Shown here: positions 25,140-33,702 of the stretch, piece after piece
Numbering within the stretch: position 1 is the first letter of the stretch
Layout: each line of letters begins with the position of its first letter
Source: Synergistaceae bacterium
Lineage (GTDB): Bacteria; Synergistota; Synergistia; Synergistales; Thermovirgaceae
Direction of reading: 5' to 3'
NCBI GenBank assembly: GCA_012729145.1
Contig: JAAYDT010000058.1
Span: 1-54,114, forward strand
DNA length: 54,114 bases
The notes under the pieces: model-generated
What the model saw: only the letters and a program-made list of their open reading frames with translations
Databases searched by the model: none
What the model was told of the DNA's origin: nothing
Position numbers and translations under genes: made by a program

Positions 25140-27104
25140 ATGGACCAGGAAAAAACCACCCAGACACCACTGGTACAGGAGATCCAGGAGGAAGAACTCC
25201 AGAGTATCGTAGAGAAGTACGACATAGAGAGCCGATACAGAAGGCCCGCAGGCTTTTCCAAGATCGTCGTCTCCGTCTGGCTCATAGCCATGTCCCTCTT
25301 TCACCTGTACACCGCGGGGATAGGCCTTCTGCCGACTTCGATCCACCGTGCCGTCCACCTTACCTTCGCAATCGTCGCCGTTTTTTTGCTCTACCCCGGG
25401 CGCAAGGGGCAGGACAAGACCAGGATACCCTGGTATGACTGGATCCTGGCTGCAACGGCAGGTTTAGGCACAGGATACATAGTCTTCTTCTTCAACGAGA
25501 TCGCCCGGAGAGGAGCCCAGGTCCAGCCCCACGAGGTCTGGCTCGGCATCCTGACCATTGTGATGGTCCTTGAGGCAGGAAGAAGGGTTGCGGGCAAAGT
25601 CCTCCCATCTCTCAGCATCCTCTTCCTCCTCTACTGCTACTTCGGACGATACATGCCCTTCATGTTCATGCACCGGGGCTACTCCATCAACCGGATAATC
25701 CAGCACATGTACCTGACCCAGGAGGGGATCTTCGGTGTTGCCCTCGGGGTATCGAGCACGTTCGTTTTCATGTTCATCCTCTTCGGCGCCTTTCTGGGCA
25801 AGAGCGGAGGGGCCAGATTCTTCAATGAACTGGCACTGGCAATTGCGGGGCACTCACCCGGAGGGCCTGCAAAGGTCGCCATCGTGGCCTCCGGACTTCT
25901 GGGGACTATCAACGGCTCCTCCGTTGCCAACGTGGCCACAACGGGAGCGTTCACTATACCGCTCATGAAAAAGGTGGGCTACAAGCCGGAGTTCGCAGGA
26001 GCCGTCGAGGCCTGCGCATCCACAGGAGGCCAGTTCATGCCTCCCATCATGGGGGCCGGGGCCTTCATAATGAGCGAATTCCTGGGGATCTCCTACCTCA
26101 GGATAGCGGCTGCCGCTATTATTCCTGCGGTACTCTACTACTCTGCCCTTTTCATAGCCGTACACCTCAGGGCCAGGCACAGGAACCTGGAAGGGCTTTC
26201 GAAAGAAGTTCTCCCTGCCCTTAAGGATGTTCTTGTAAAGGACGGCCATCTTGTTGTCCCTCTGGTAGTAATTATCGGCATGCTACTGAACAGGTTCACA
26301 CCTCTGGCAGCGGCGTTCTGGGGGATAATCAGCGTAGTTGCCGTAAGCCTGCTCCGCAAACACACCCGGATGGGGATCAGGGAGACCCTCGGGGCACTTG
26401 AAGAGGGTGCCCGGGGGGCCCTCGGTGTCGCCATAGCCTGTGCTCTCGTAGGGTTCATAGTAGGCACGTCCTCGTTGACGGCTCTCGGCCTGACTATCTC
26501 CAACAACATCATCGACATCTCGAAGGGGCTTCTGTTCCCCACACTGCTGCTTTCCATGGTGGCCTGCCTTATACTGGGCATGGGCCTTCCCACGACAGCA
26601 AACTACATTGTGACAAGCACGATGATCGCCCCTGCCCTGATAAAAATGGGCGTTCTGCCCCTTGCGGCACACCTCTTCGTCTTCTACTTCGGGATAATGG
26701 CTGACCTGACCCCGCCGGTCTGCCTTGCCGCCTTCACCGGGGCCGGTATAGCGGGGGGGAACCCGAGCACAACAGGCTTTCAGGCCACCCGGATAGCCCT
26801 TGTGGCATACCTTATCCCTTACACCTTTATCTATACGCCCGTTATACTGCTTGAAAATGCGACCTGGATCCCCCTTGCCATCATTATCGTCGCATCCCTG
26901 GCCGGAGTTATGAGCCTGGCTGCCGCCCTCCAGGGGTGGATGTTCGAAAAGCTCAACGTTCCTGTAAGGGCTATTCTCCTTGCCGCTTCATTTGCGGCTT
27001 TCCTGCCTGATTACCGCCTCAAGGTCATCTCCGCGCTCTTCATCGCTGCAACGCTGGTCGCGCTCAAGGTTATGAACGGCCGGAGAACATCCTCGGCAGT
27101 CTAG
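25140..27104 (+). CDS. TRAP transporter fused small/large permease (4TM-DctM type)
   Basis: The protein (654 residues from the ATG at 25140) joins a DctQ-like N-terminal part to a DctM-like C-terminal part, as in permeases paired with TAXI binding proteins. Motifs include GLLGTINGSSVANVATTGAF, GGQFMPPIMGAGAFIMSE, LILGMGLPTTANYIVTS and MADLTPPVCLAAF. It has about 18 membrane spans. GGGG six bases before this ATG makes it preferable to an ATG at 25122 inside the hairpin's trailing edge. With the SBP it forms a sodium-driven import system. Confidence 0.92.
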   Translation: MDQEKTTQTPLVQEIQEEELQSIVEKYDIESRYRRPAGFSKIVVSVWLIAMSLFHLYTAGIGLLPTSIHRAVHLTFAIVAVFLLYPGRKGQDKTRIPWYDWILAATAGLGTGYIVFFFNEIARRGAQVQPHEVWLGILTIVMVLEAGRRVAGKVLPSLSILFLLYCYFGRYMPFMFMHRGYSINRIIQHMYLTQEGIFGVALGVSSTFVFMFILFGAFLGKSGGARFFNELALAIAGHSPGGPAKVAIVASGLLGTINGSSVANVATTGAFTIPLMKKVGYKPEFAGAVEACASTGGQFMPPIMGAGAFIMSEFLGISYLRIAAAAIIPAVLYYSALFIAVHLRARHRNLEGLSKEVLPALKDVLVKDGHLVVPLVVIIGMLLNRFTPLAAAFWGIISVVAVSLLRKHTRMGIRETLGALEEGARGALGVAIACALVGFIVGTSSLTALGLTISNNIIDISKGLLFPTLLLSMVACLILGMGLPTTANYIVTSTMIAPALIKMGVLPLAAHLFVFYFGIMADLTPPVCLAAFTGAGIAGGNPSTTGFQATRIALVAYLIPYTFIYTPVILLENATWIPLAIIIVASLAGVMSLAAALQGWMFEKLNVPVRAILLAASFAAFLPDYRLKVISALFIAATLVALKVMNGRRTSSAV

Positions 27105-27121
27105 GCGAATTTACAGGAACA

Positions 27122-27161
27122 GCAAATGGGGGAGGCGGTGATCACCGCCTCCCCCATTTGC
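27122..27161. terminator. 40-base perfect palindrome between convergent genes
   Basis: The 40-base sequence starting GCAAATGGGGGAGGCGG is its own reverse complement. It sits 18 bases after the permease stop and 35 bases after the end of mscL on the other strand. Neither side has a T tract, so it is called a bidirectional terminator or transcript-end stabiliser from position. Confidence 0.6.
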
Positions 27162-27195
27162 CGGTTGCCTTTCACAAGTTGAAGGAAAGTGTCCC

Positions 27196-27645
27196 TCAGG
27201 AAAGCTCCGAGGTACAGAAAGGACAGCGGGTAGCCTTTATAGGGACCGCCGAGAGACAGAAGGGACAATCCTTCGTGGTCGGCTCCTCCTGTGGAGCCTC
27301 CTCCTGACGTTTCATGGCGTTAATCCCCCTGATAACGAAAAACACCGCAAGGGCTACGATCAGAAAACTGATCACGGAGTTAATGAAGACCCCGTAACCG
27401 ATCGTCACCGCTCCTGCCTCCTGGGCGCTGGCAAGGGTCGCGTAGGGCCCCGGTGTTGCCCCTTCCTTAAGGGTCAGGAAGAGGTCCGAAAAATCCACAC
27501 CGCCGAACATGAGCCCTATGGGCGGCATTAGTATATCGGTTACGAGGCTCTTCACTATCGTGCCGAAGGCGCTGCCGATAATTATCCCGACCGCCATATC
27601 GACCACGTTGCCCCTCATTGCGAATTCCCTGAACTCCTTGAACAT
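27196..27645 (-). CDS. mscL: large-conductance mechanosensitive channel with C-terminal zinc ribbon
   Basis: MscL opens under membrane tension to release solutes. The 149-residue product begins [35 protein letters not shown], the classic first helix and TM1, with TM2 at [19 protein letters not shown] and the cytoplasmic bundle start NAMKRQEE. Unlike standard MscL (about 136 residues) it ends with CPFC-x10-CPFC, a rubredoxin-like zinc ribbon. GGAGGAG-type site precedes the ATG. It follows the PD-(D/E)XK gene in the same direction by 105 bases. Confidence 0.93.
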   Translation of the reverse strand: MFKEFREFAMRGNVVDMAVGIIIGSAFGTIVKSLVTDILMPPIGLMFGGVDFSDLFLTLKEGATPGPYATLASAQEAGAVTIGYGVFINSVISFLIVALAVFFVIRGINAMKRQEEAPQEEPTTKDCPFCLSAVPIKATRCPFCTSELS

Positions 27646-27750
27646 GAGACCTTCTCCTCCCGCATTGGGTTGTATTCCTGAGCCTCACGGATACGGTTCC
27701 ACTCTGTATCAGCAACATCAAGCCTTCCTGGACGCTCGCTCTCTTTCGCC

Positions 27751-29055
27751 CTAGGGCATCTCCCTCCATATGTTGCCAAGGTGTGTTTCGAGTTTTTCCA
27801 TCAGTGCATCCACCGCTTTTTCTATTGCCTCCACGCTGTTGCGTATGGTACCCGCCTTGGTCCTTATCTCCGAAACACCCTTCATTGCCATCTGTATGCT
27901 CTCGATCTCCAGACGTATGAACTCAGGGTCGATGGCGTGCTCCTCTTCCTTTGCTCTTGCCGCTATGAGGGTTCTGGCAACCTTGTAGGCCGCCTCGAGA
28001 AATATCAGTCTCTGGCCGGTTTCCATCATCTCCTCTTCGACGGTAACGACAAGGTCGTTCCCGACCCTGCAGAAATCTCCCGCCTCAAGGGGTTCATAGC
28101 CCTTGCAGAAGACGAAGATGCCAATATCGGCACCGCGGTTCTTCTTTGCCCTCTCCAGCTCCTCCAGCGTCCTTTTCATGTTGTAGCCCTGCTGTTTCTT
28201 GGCCTCGAAGACGATCACCCTGCCGGGCGCCCTGCTGCACTGCCCGAGGCGAACGACGAAATCGCCCACTTTGTCGTTGTTCATAAGTCCCTTCACTCCA
28301 GAGACGTTCTCCGGTTCGTCCTCCATGGCGACGGCCATTCCCGCCAGTGGTACGTAAAGGGCCTGCTCGAACTCCCTGCCCTTCCCTGTGCCCTTCTCCG
28401 CCTCGGCGAGCCGGGCTCTCTCGGATGCCAGGGCCGCCGCGATACGGGTGTAGTGATCCACCACGGTGGAATGGAGCCTCTCTATCTCCTCCCTCATGGA
28501 GCGTTTGAGAATGCTTATGGCGCTTGACTCGTCGTCAAGAGAGAATGTAGACCTTATCTGTGCGGCGTTCTGCCTCAGGAGCTCTTCAACGGCCTTCTCC
28601 ACCTGGCAGACCAGCCCTTCCCTGTTCTCGGGGTCCATCTTCCTTGCCAGGAAGCTCTCGGGCCCGACACGCCTGTCGAGGAGAATAGCGACCTTCCCGG
28701 CTTCACTGTCAAAGTAGGACCCGAGGATGCGTGATATCTTTCCGTCCTCTCCGAAGTGCTTGTCGATGTAAGCGGGGACAACGCCCCCCTCAGTCCTGAA
28801 GTAGTTCTCCAGCCTCTCCCTCAACTCATCCCTGAAGACCTGTACATCGCTCTCTATCAGGGACCGTACCTCCCTGAACTTCTCTTCCACGACGGCTGTA
28901 TCCAGGGTGGGAGAGGCCGACCTTATGGCGATTACACCCACCTTGAGAGCTTCAAGTGCCCTTGAACTGCGCTCCTCCTCCCGGAACTGCTCGAGGAACC
29001 GGATCACATCTTCGTCAGTTATCTCGATCTCCAGTCGCAATGTCTTTCTTTCCAT
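27751..29055 (-). CDS. predicted PD-(D/E)XK nuclease-fold protein with long coiled coils
   Basis: I do not recognise a named family. The 434-residue product has charged helical regions (residues 10-230 and 370-430, for example REEERSSRALEALKVG and EKAVDALMEKLETH), and in the middle a compact core with KGREFEQALYVPL, NNDKVGDFVV and RVIVFEAKKQQGYN. Glu...GD-x14-ExK is the arrangement of the PD-(D/E)XK nuclease superfamily, so a DNA-cleaving or DNA-binding role is inferred. The ATG has GGAGGTG seven bases upstream. It shares direction with the EamA gene upstream (24-base gap) and mscL downstream; no methyltransferase or helicase partner is near. Confidence 0.55.
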   Translation of the reverse strand: MERKTLRLEIEITDEDVIRFLEQFREEERSSRALEALKVGVIAIRSASPTLDTAVVEEKFREVRSLIESDVQVFRDELRERLENYFRTEGGVVPAYIDKHFGEDGKISRILGSYFDSEAGKVAILLDRRVGPESFLARKMDPENREGLVCQVEKAVEELLRQNAAQIRSTFSLDDESSAISILKRSMREEIERLHSTVVDHYTRIAAALASERARLAEAEKGTGKGREFEQALYVPLAGMAVAMEDEPENVSGVKGLMNNDKVGDFVVRLGQCSRAPGRVIVFEAKKQQGYNMKRTLEELERAKKNRGADIGIFVFCKGYEPLEAGDFCRVGNDLVVTVEEEMMETGQRLIFLEAAYKVARTLIAARAKEEEHAIDPEFIRLEIESIQMAMKGVSEIRTKAGTIRNSVEAIEKAVDALMEKLETHLGNIWREMP

Positions 29056-29079
29056 GGTCCATCACCTCCGGGCTTCGGG

Positions 29080-30003
29080 CTACGGCAAGAGTTCCCCGGT
29101 CCTTGGCCTGTTGCCGCTCCTGCTCACCAGGACGATCGCCATTATAATGAATGCCGCCCCGGCCATCTCCCTTGCCGTCGGAGGCAGACCCAGGAGGACC
29201 GCCGAAAGGGTGAAAGCCGTTACGATCTCTATCGACGAAACAATGCTGGCCGTTGAAGCCTGTATCGTCCTCAGGCCGTAAAAGTAGATGCTGTAGCCTA
29301 TCATGCTCCCGACAAGGCCCACGTACAAGATCCACCCCATCTGTGCAGCTGTCACGAATACAATGTCGCTCCACCCCGTTGTGAAGGTTTTCAGGAGGGA
29401 GAGCCAGGCAAGACCGAAGACCTGCATGTAGAAGAACAGCGTCGTCTGCGGAATGAACCCCGTCTGGGCCGAGAGCCTTCCGAAGAGAGAGTACAGGGAC
29501 ATTCCCACCGCAGAGAAAAGACACCAGGCAAGTCCCACGGGGTGGATACCTTCGATTAGAACCCCGCCGAAAGGGAAGACACCTACGGCCACTCCTGCAA
29601 GGGTCAGTATCGCCCCGGCCACCTGGTAACGGTTGGGAGTCTCTCTGGTGATCACCAGCGATCCGAGGGTGGTGAGAAGAGGATGTGTAAAGAAGATCAC
29701 TATGGTGACCGGTACCGAGAGGTACTGGAGCGCGAAGAAGAACCCGGCGTATATCCCTACCATGCATGGCCCTGCAATGACCGCAACCTGGAGGAGCTGT
29801 CGCCCCCCCACTCTGAAACGGCCGGGACAACGGATGAGCAGGAAGAGACCAACACCGGCCGTCATAATTCCCGCTCTCAGGACTGCAACAGTAAGCATGT
29901 TGGCCCCTAGAATGCTTAGCTGTTTTCCTGCAGGGCTCAGCGTACCCCAAAGAACACCCGCGGCAAGGACGGCAAGGAAATCGGTCCGGATGCGTTCCCT
30001 CAA
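29080..30003 (-). CDS. EamA-family (DMT) transporter
   Basis: The 307-residue protein has ten membrane spans in two EamA repeats: VLAAGVLWGTLSPAGKQLSILGAN...LRAG in the first half and GLAWCLFSAVGMSLYSLFGR...GLVGSMIGYSIYFYGLRTIQAS in the second. EamA proteins export amino acids or other metabolites. The TTG start at 30003 has GGAGAGG upstream with a somewhat long 11-base gap. The next gene on the same strand is the PD-(D/E)XK protein, 24 bases on. Confidence 0.87.
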   Translation of the reverse strand: MRERIRTDFLAVLAAGVLWGTLSPAGKQLSILGANMLTVAVLRAGIMTAGVGLFLLIRCPGRFRVGGRQLLQVAVIAGPCMVGIYAGFFFALQYLSVPVTIVIFFTHPLLTTLGSLVITRETPNRYQVAGAILTLAGVAVGVFPFGGVLIEGIHPVGLAWCLFSAVGMSLYSLFGRLSAQTGFIPQTTLFFYMQVFGLAWLSLLKTFTTGWSDIVFVTAAQMGWILYVGLVGSMIGYSIYFYGLRTIQASTASIVSSIEIVTAFTLSAVLLGLPPTAREMAGAAFIIMAIVLVSRSGNRPRTGELLP

Positions 30004-30084
30004 GGCGGCAGCAACCTCTCCTGTGGACTTGTGACGGTTTTTGCGTTTTCATTGTATCATCCATCCTGTGGAGCAACGGAGGTG

Positions 30085-30641
30085 ATGATCGGCTGCCGGA
30101 CAGGAGATGTTTCCCCTATTTATCCGGACCGGGCCCGCATTCTCTGATACTGGGAAGTTTCCCTGGCGAAAGGTCTCTTCGGGAGGGACGCTACTACGCC
30201 CACCCGAGGAACGCCTTCTGGTCCATCATGGGCAGGCTTTTCAATGCGGGTCCGGAACTTCCCTACGAAGAGCGGCTTGAAAGGCTCAGCTCTGCCGGGA
30301 TCGCCCTTTGGGACGTTCTGCTGACATGCCGGAGGACCGGCAGCATGGACGGTTCCATCATTGAGGACGGGGCCATACCGAACGATCTTCCGGGTTTTTT
30401 CCTGGAACACCCGACAATCACGGCGATATTCTTTAACGGCCAGAAGGCGGCCCGCCTGTTCGAACGGCTTGCCGCCCCGCGCCTTGGAGAGATATCGCTG
30501 AGGATGGAATGGAAGGTCCTTCCGTCAACAAGTCCGGCCTACGCCTCGAAAAGTCTGGAGCAAAAGGTCGAAGAATGGAGAGTCCTGCCGGGGGCTGGTC
30601 GGCCCTATCTTGACAGAAAAAGCTCTCTCAGAAGTTTCTGA
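30085..30641 (+). pseudogene. DNA-deoxyinosine glycosylase, frameshifted near the N-terminus
   Basis: The UDG-superfamily glycosylase that removes hypoxanthine is recognisable from GSFPGERSLREGRYY, HPRNAFWSIMGRLFN, GIALWDVLLTCRRTGSMD and FLEHPTITAIFFNGQKA. In that frame no ATG, GTG or TTG exists upstream of the GSFPG motif, while the frame from an ATG at 30085 encodes SPIYPDRARIL, the expected preceding segment, and then hits TGA at 30145. Joining RARIL to ILGSFPG needs a -1 change at 30142-30147. It is a pseudogene, a sequencing error, or a frameshift-expressed gene. An ATG at 30228 would leave out the active-site motif. The 3' end overlaps msrA by 37 bases on the other strand. Confidence 0.6.
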
Positions 30642-31339
30642 CCCTCCGGGGAGAGTCCGAGCATGGGCAGCTCCCGGTCGAGCTGTTCAAGAGTCCCGTA
30701 ACCTCCGAGATAACCGTTGGCCCTGGCCGCGGCCGTCGAAGCAACAAGGTCCTCTTTAAGGGGGAACAACACCCTGAATTCATCGTAGATCGCCGGAGTT
30801 CCCTTCAAGGCGAATTTCTGGTGGTAATCCTCGGCCGGGTAGAACCTCTCCAGCTTCCTGATCTCAGTCCTGACCTTCCTGCCGCTCTTCTTCTCCAGTT
30901 CGGCGGCCTGCTCAAGAGCAGTTTGCTCCTGATCCGGATCGTGGAAGAGAAGGAGCGAGGCGTACTGCCTTCTGAAAGACATGGCAAAGGGGTCGTGCCC
31001 CTTCCAGAACTCCGCAAGAAGTTCCCCGTATGAGACTACAAGGGGGTCGAAATCAACCTGAAGGCTCTCGGTATGGTCCCCCAGGTTGTAGTAACCGGGG
31101 TCGGGCTTATCGCCGCCGGCGTAACCCACCCTTGTCCTTATGACCCCATCGATGCTCCCGAACCGGGAGTCGGGACCCCAGAATCAGCCCATGGCGAACG
31201 TGGCTGTCTCGAACCGGTCCGCCTGTGACAGGTCAATAGGAGGAAGAACAGGGCTTCCCTTCCCTTCCATGCTTGCTTCACCGACTTTCATGAAAGCGAC
31301 AAGGACAGCCATGAGCACAAACACCCTTAAGATCTTCAC
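30605..31339 (-). CDS. msrA: secreted selenocysteine-containing peptide methionine sulfoxide reductase A
   Basis: MsrA reduces methionine-S-sulfoxide. The frame opens at a GTG (31339, AGGGGG nine bases upstream), encodes a signal peptide (ILRVFVLMAVLVAFMKVGEAS), then ATFAMG-Sec-FWGPDSRFG, where TGA at 31186-31184 (codon 52) takes the place of the catalytic Cys of GCFWG. It goes on through RVGYAGGDKPDPGYYNLGDHTE, FWKGHDP and AEDYHQKF, all MsrA features, to 244 residues. The whole protein contains no cysteine, so it lacks the usual resolving Cys. A candidate bacterial SECIS hairpin follows the TGA. Reading only from the ATG-like start at 31129 would miss the active site. Rubrerythrin is upstream on the same strand. 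Confidence 0.88.
31155..31186 (-). promoter_or_regulatory. candidate bacterial SECIS element in msrA
   Basis: After the UGA (31186-31184) and 14 intervening bases, CTCCCG-GTT-CGGGAG forms a perfect 6-bp stem with a GUU loop. Position and a G-U in the apical loop fit bacterial SECIS minihelices recognised by SelB. It was found by eye; no folding was done. Confidence 0.55.
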
Positions 31340-31378
31340 TCCCTGTCGCCCCCTAAAATGAAAATATTTTATTTACGC

Positions 31379-31407
31379 AATATACAGCCTGGGACTGAAG
31401 GGGTCAA
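31379..31407 (-). promoter_or_regulatory. candidate promoter of msrA
   Basis: On the minus strand TTGACC (31407-31402) and TATATT (31384-31379) are 17 bases apart, 40 bases before the GTG start. It overlaps no gene and lies between rubrerythrin and msrA. Confidence 0.55.
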
Positions 31408-31426
31408 CAGTCGGGGCAAGACCGGA

Positions 31427-31981
31427 TCAGAACTCCTTGTAGGCCTCCTTTTTGGCACCGCAAACGGGGCAGAAATCCGGAGCCTTCTCCGGGGCTGTGT
31501 GGCCGCAGACGGTGCAGATGAAAAAGGAATCATAGTCCACGTCCTTGCCCGACCTGGCAGCCTCATGCCCCCTGTGGAAGAGCTCGGCGTGGATCTTCTC
31601 CGCTTCAAGGGCCCATTTAAAGGTCCGGACGGCTCCCTTTTCCTCCTGGAACTCCGCCACTTTCAGGTAGACCGGGTACATCTGGTCTATCTCGAACTCC
31701 TCGCCCATGAAGCCCCCGGTTAGATTATCGGCGGTACTCTTGAGCCCGAATACTCCCCCGGCAGTGACAGGATGATCCCCTATCTCACCGTCGAGGACGG
31801 TAAAGTGGTTCCTGGCGTGCACCCATTCGGAGTGGGAAACTGCCCTGAAAAGCTTTGCGATCTTCGGGAAACCCTCTTTTTCGGCGGCCTCACCCCAAAC
31901 CAGGTAACGCATATGGGCCATGCTCTCGCCGCCGTAGGCGGCTCTCAGGTTTTCTGCCGTCATGGCATTTCTTACAGACAT
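31427..31981 (-). CDS. rbr: rubrerythrin
   Basis: The 184-residue product has the ferritin-like diiron domain (MTAENLRAAYGGESMAHMRYLVWGEAAEKEGFPKIAKLF, residues 6-45, with HSEWVHARNH and later EFQEEKGAVRTFKWALEAEKIHAELF) and a C-terminal rubredoxin-like domain with CTVCG and CPVCG. It reduces hydrogen peroxide in anaerobes. The ATG at 31981 has GGAGG nine bases upstream. It lies 87 bases ahead of msrA on the same strand, a small oxidative-damage group although msrA also has its own promoter. Confidence 0.95.
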   Translation of the reverse strand: MSVRNAMTAENLRAAYGGESMAHMRYLVWGEAAEKEGFPKIAKLFRAVSHSEWVHARNHFTVLDGEIGDHPVTAGGVFGLKSTADNLTGGFMGEEFEIDQMYPVYLKVAEFQEEKGAVRTFKWALEAEKIHAELFHRGHEAARSGKDVDYDSFFICTVCGHTAPEKAPDFCPVCGAKKEAYKEF

Positions 31982-32159
31982 AGGAACACTCCTCCCTGGT
32001 ATTTTGATCTTTTCTCCCCTGCGTGGGATCGCGCGGAGCCCATTTCTTCTCTCAGGGCTCTGATCGGCGAACAGGAAACTCCTCCTGGTACCCCGGATAA
32101 TTATTGCAAAAAACATGACCTTTTGCTAACAGGGTTCACAGGGACCGGGAAGCGATTTC

Positions 32160-32189
32160 TTGACCAATAAGTCCCCTTTCCTCTAAAAT
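32160..32189 (+). promoter_or_regulatory. promoter of the first Liv transporter operon
   Basis: TTGACC (32160-32165) and TAAAAT (32184-32189) are 18 bases apart, 73 bases before the start of the binding-protein gene. No other plus-strand gene lies upstream. Confidence 0.6.
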
Positions 32190-32262
32190 CAAAGTCCTGG
32201 AGAATTAAAGAACAAAGTGGCCCACAGGCCGCTAGAACACTATTGAGAAGGAGGAGTACAGA

Positions 32263-33534
32263 ATGAAGAAGAGTCTTTTCAGTAAGGGGTTGCTTCTTGT
32301 TCTGACGGCCTTTCTGGTCGTGGGAGCGATCTCTGGAGCCGCCGTTGCCGAGGAAAAGGTCATCAAGATAGGAACCCTTTTCCCGCTGACGGGACCCGTT
32401 GCCCTTGCCGGTCAACGATGCAGGGCAGCTGTCGAGACCGCGGCCGAGGTTATCAACAATGCCCACCCCGAGCTGCAGGTACCCCTTGCTGCCCAGGAAG
32501 GCGTACTGGACGGCTACAAGTTCGTCCTTGTGCACGCAGACCACCAGGGCAAGCCTGACGTGGCCAAGTCCGAGGCCGAGCGCCTTTTCGACCAGGAGAA
32601 GGTCTGGGGGATCATCGGATGCTACAACAGCGCCGCGACGAAACCGGCCAGTTTCGTGGCCGAGCTCAAGCAGAGAGTCTTCATGTGCGGATGTTCAAGC
32701 TCAGGTGCCCTGACCGAGCGCGACTTCAAATACTTCTTCCGCATGGCCCCCACCGACAAGACGGAGTCTCTGGAGTTCGTGGAGTTCATCGAGTGGGCCA
32801 ACGAACACAAGGGCTCTGACATCAAGACCGTCGGACTCATTTACGAGAACACCGAGTTCGGAAAGCACGCTGCTGAAGAGGGCCGTATGGCTGCCGAGGC
32901 TGGCGGTTTCAAGGTCGTCGCCGACGTAGCCTTCAACCCCGGCGCGACCAACCTCAACAGCGAGGTCCAGACACTGAAGGCCGCCAACCCCGATGCCGTT
33001 TTCGGCGCCTGCCTGGGTGGCGACTACACCCTCTGGGTCCGCACCATGAAGCAGATGGACTGGCTTCCGAAGGTCGCACTCAACTACTGCACCGGCTACC
33101 AGGATCCCATCATCGTCGGCCAGCTGGGGGATGACGCAAACTATTTCATGGGCGGCACCGGTTACGCCCCTGAGTTCGCTGAACTGATGCCCGCCGTCGC
33201 AGCTGTCGAGGAGATCTACAAGACCAAGACCGATCCCAGCGTCCCCTTTGACAGCGACTCCATCCAGGAAGCAGTTGCGCTTTTGGTCCTGGCCCAGGCT
33301 ATCGAGAAATCCGGAAGCCTTGACCCGACGGTGGTCGCCGAGACCCTCCACGCCAACGAATGGGAATCGCCTCTCTCCATGGGCGGCAAGGTGGCCTTTG
33401 CCCCCGGCGGACAGAACATCAAGGCAATGAGCATGCTGACCCAGCTTCAGGGCGGGGAGTACAAGAGGATCTACCCGGTTGACCTTGCCGACACGGAACC
33501 TGTCATACCCATGGTCCCCTGGAAGGATCGCTGA
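32263..33534 (+). CDS. livK: ABC transporter substrate-binding protein, Liv/amide type (first system)
   Basis: The 423-residue precursor has a signal peptide (KGLLLVLTAFLVVGAISGAAVA) and a type I periplasmic binding fold: IKIGTLFPLTGPVALAGQ, KVWGIIGCYNSAATKPASFVAE, CGCSSSGALTERDFKYFFRMAPTD and TVGLIYENTEFGKHAAEEG. Mature cysteines in the binding region and an unusual length for LivK (about 370) suggest a substrate other than leucine, such as another amino acid or an amide. A clean GGAGG-type site (AAGGAGGAGTACAG) precedes the ATG. A terminator separates it from the permease genes. Confidence 0.92.
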   Translation: MKKSLFSKGLLLVLTAFLVVGAISGAAVAEEKVIKIGTLFPLTGPVALAGQRCRAAVETAAEVINNAHPELQVPLAAQEGVLDGYKFVLVHADHQGKPDVAKSEAERLFDQEKVWGIIGCYNSAATKPASFVAELKQRVFMCGCSSSGALTERDFKYFFRMAPTDKTESLEFVEFIEWANEHKGSDIKTVGLIYENTEFGKHAAEEGRMAAEAGGFKVVADVAFNPGATNLNSEVQTLKAANPDAVFGACLGGDYTLWVRTMKQMDWLPKVALNYCTGYQDPIIVGQLGDDANYFMGGTGYAPEFAELMPAVAAVEEIYKTKTDPSVPFDSDSIQEAVALLVLAQAIEKSGSLDPTVVAETLHANEWESPLSMGGKVAFAPGGQNIKAMSMLTQLQGGEYKRIYPVDLADTEPVIPMVPWKDR

Positions 33535-33607
33535 TCCAGGCCTGAACTCCTGTATCTCGGGTAAGTTACTGGACCCGCTTCTTTGCAGGACTGATCGCGG
33601 ATCTACC

Positions 33608-33646
33608 AGAGAGGCAGCAGGGGTTTCTCTGTTGCCTCTCTTTTTT
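33608..33646 (+). terminator. terminator/attenuator between livK and livH
   Basis: AGAGAGGCA and TGCCTCTCT form a 9-bp stem followed by six T. Placed after the binding-protein gene inside the operon, it should leave only part of the transcripts to continue into the permease genes. Confidence 0.75.
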
Positions 33647-33702
33647 CGCAGGTCTGCGGTTTTTTGAAATGAAAAGAATGATGAACTGGGGGTGTACCCT
33701 GA

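Noticed and set aside
30139-30150. RF2-like programmed +1 frameshift at CTC TGA in the glycosylase
   Set aside because: A +1 shift enters the wrong frame; the family sequence needs -1 (or +2).
30605-31129. Short MsrA starting MGYAGGD
   Set aside because: It lacks the catalytic motif; the true frame extends through the Sec TGA to GTG 31339.
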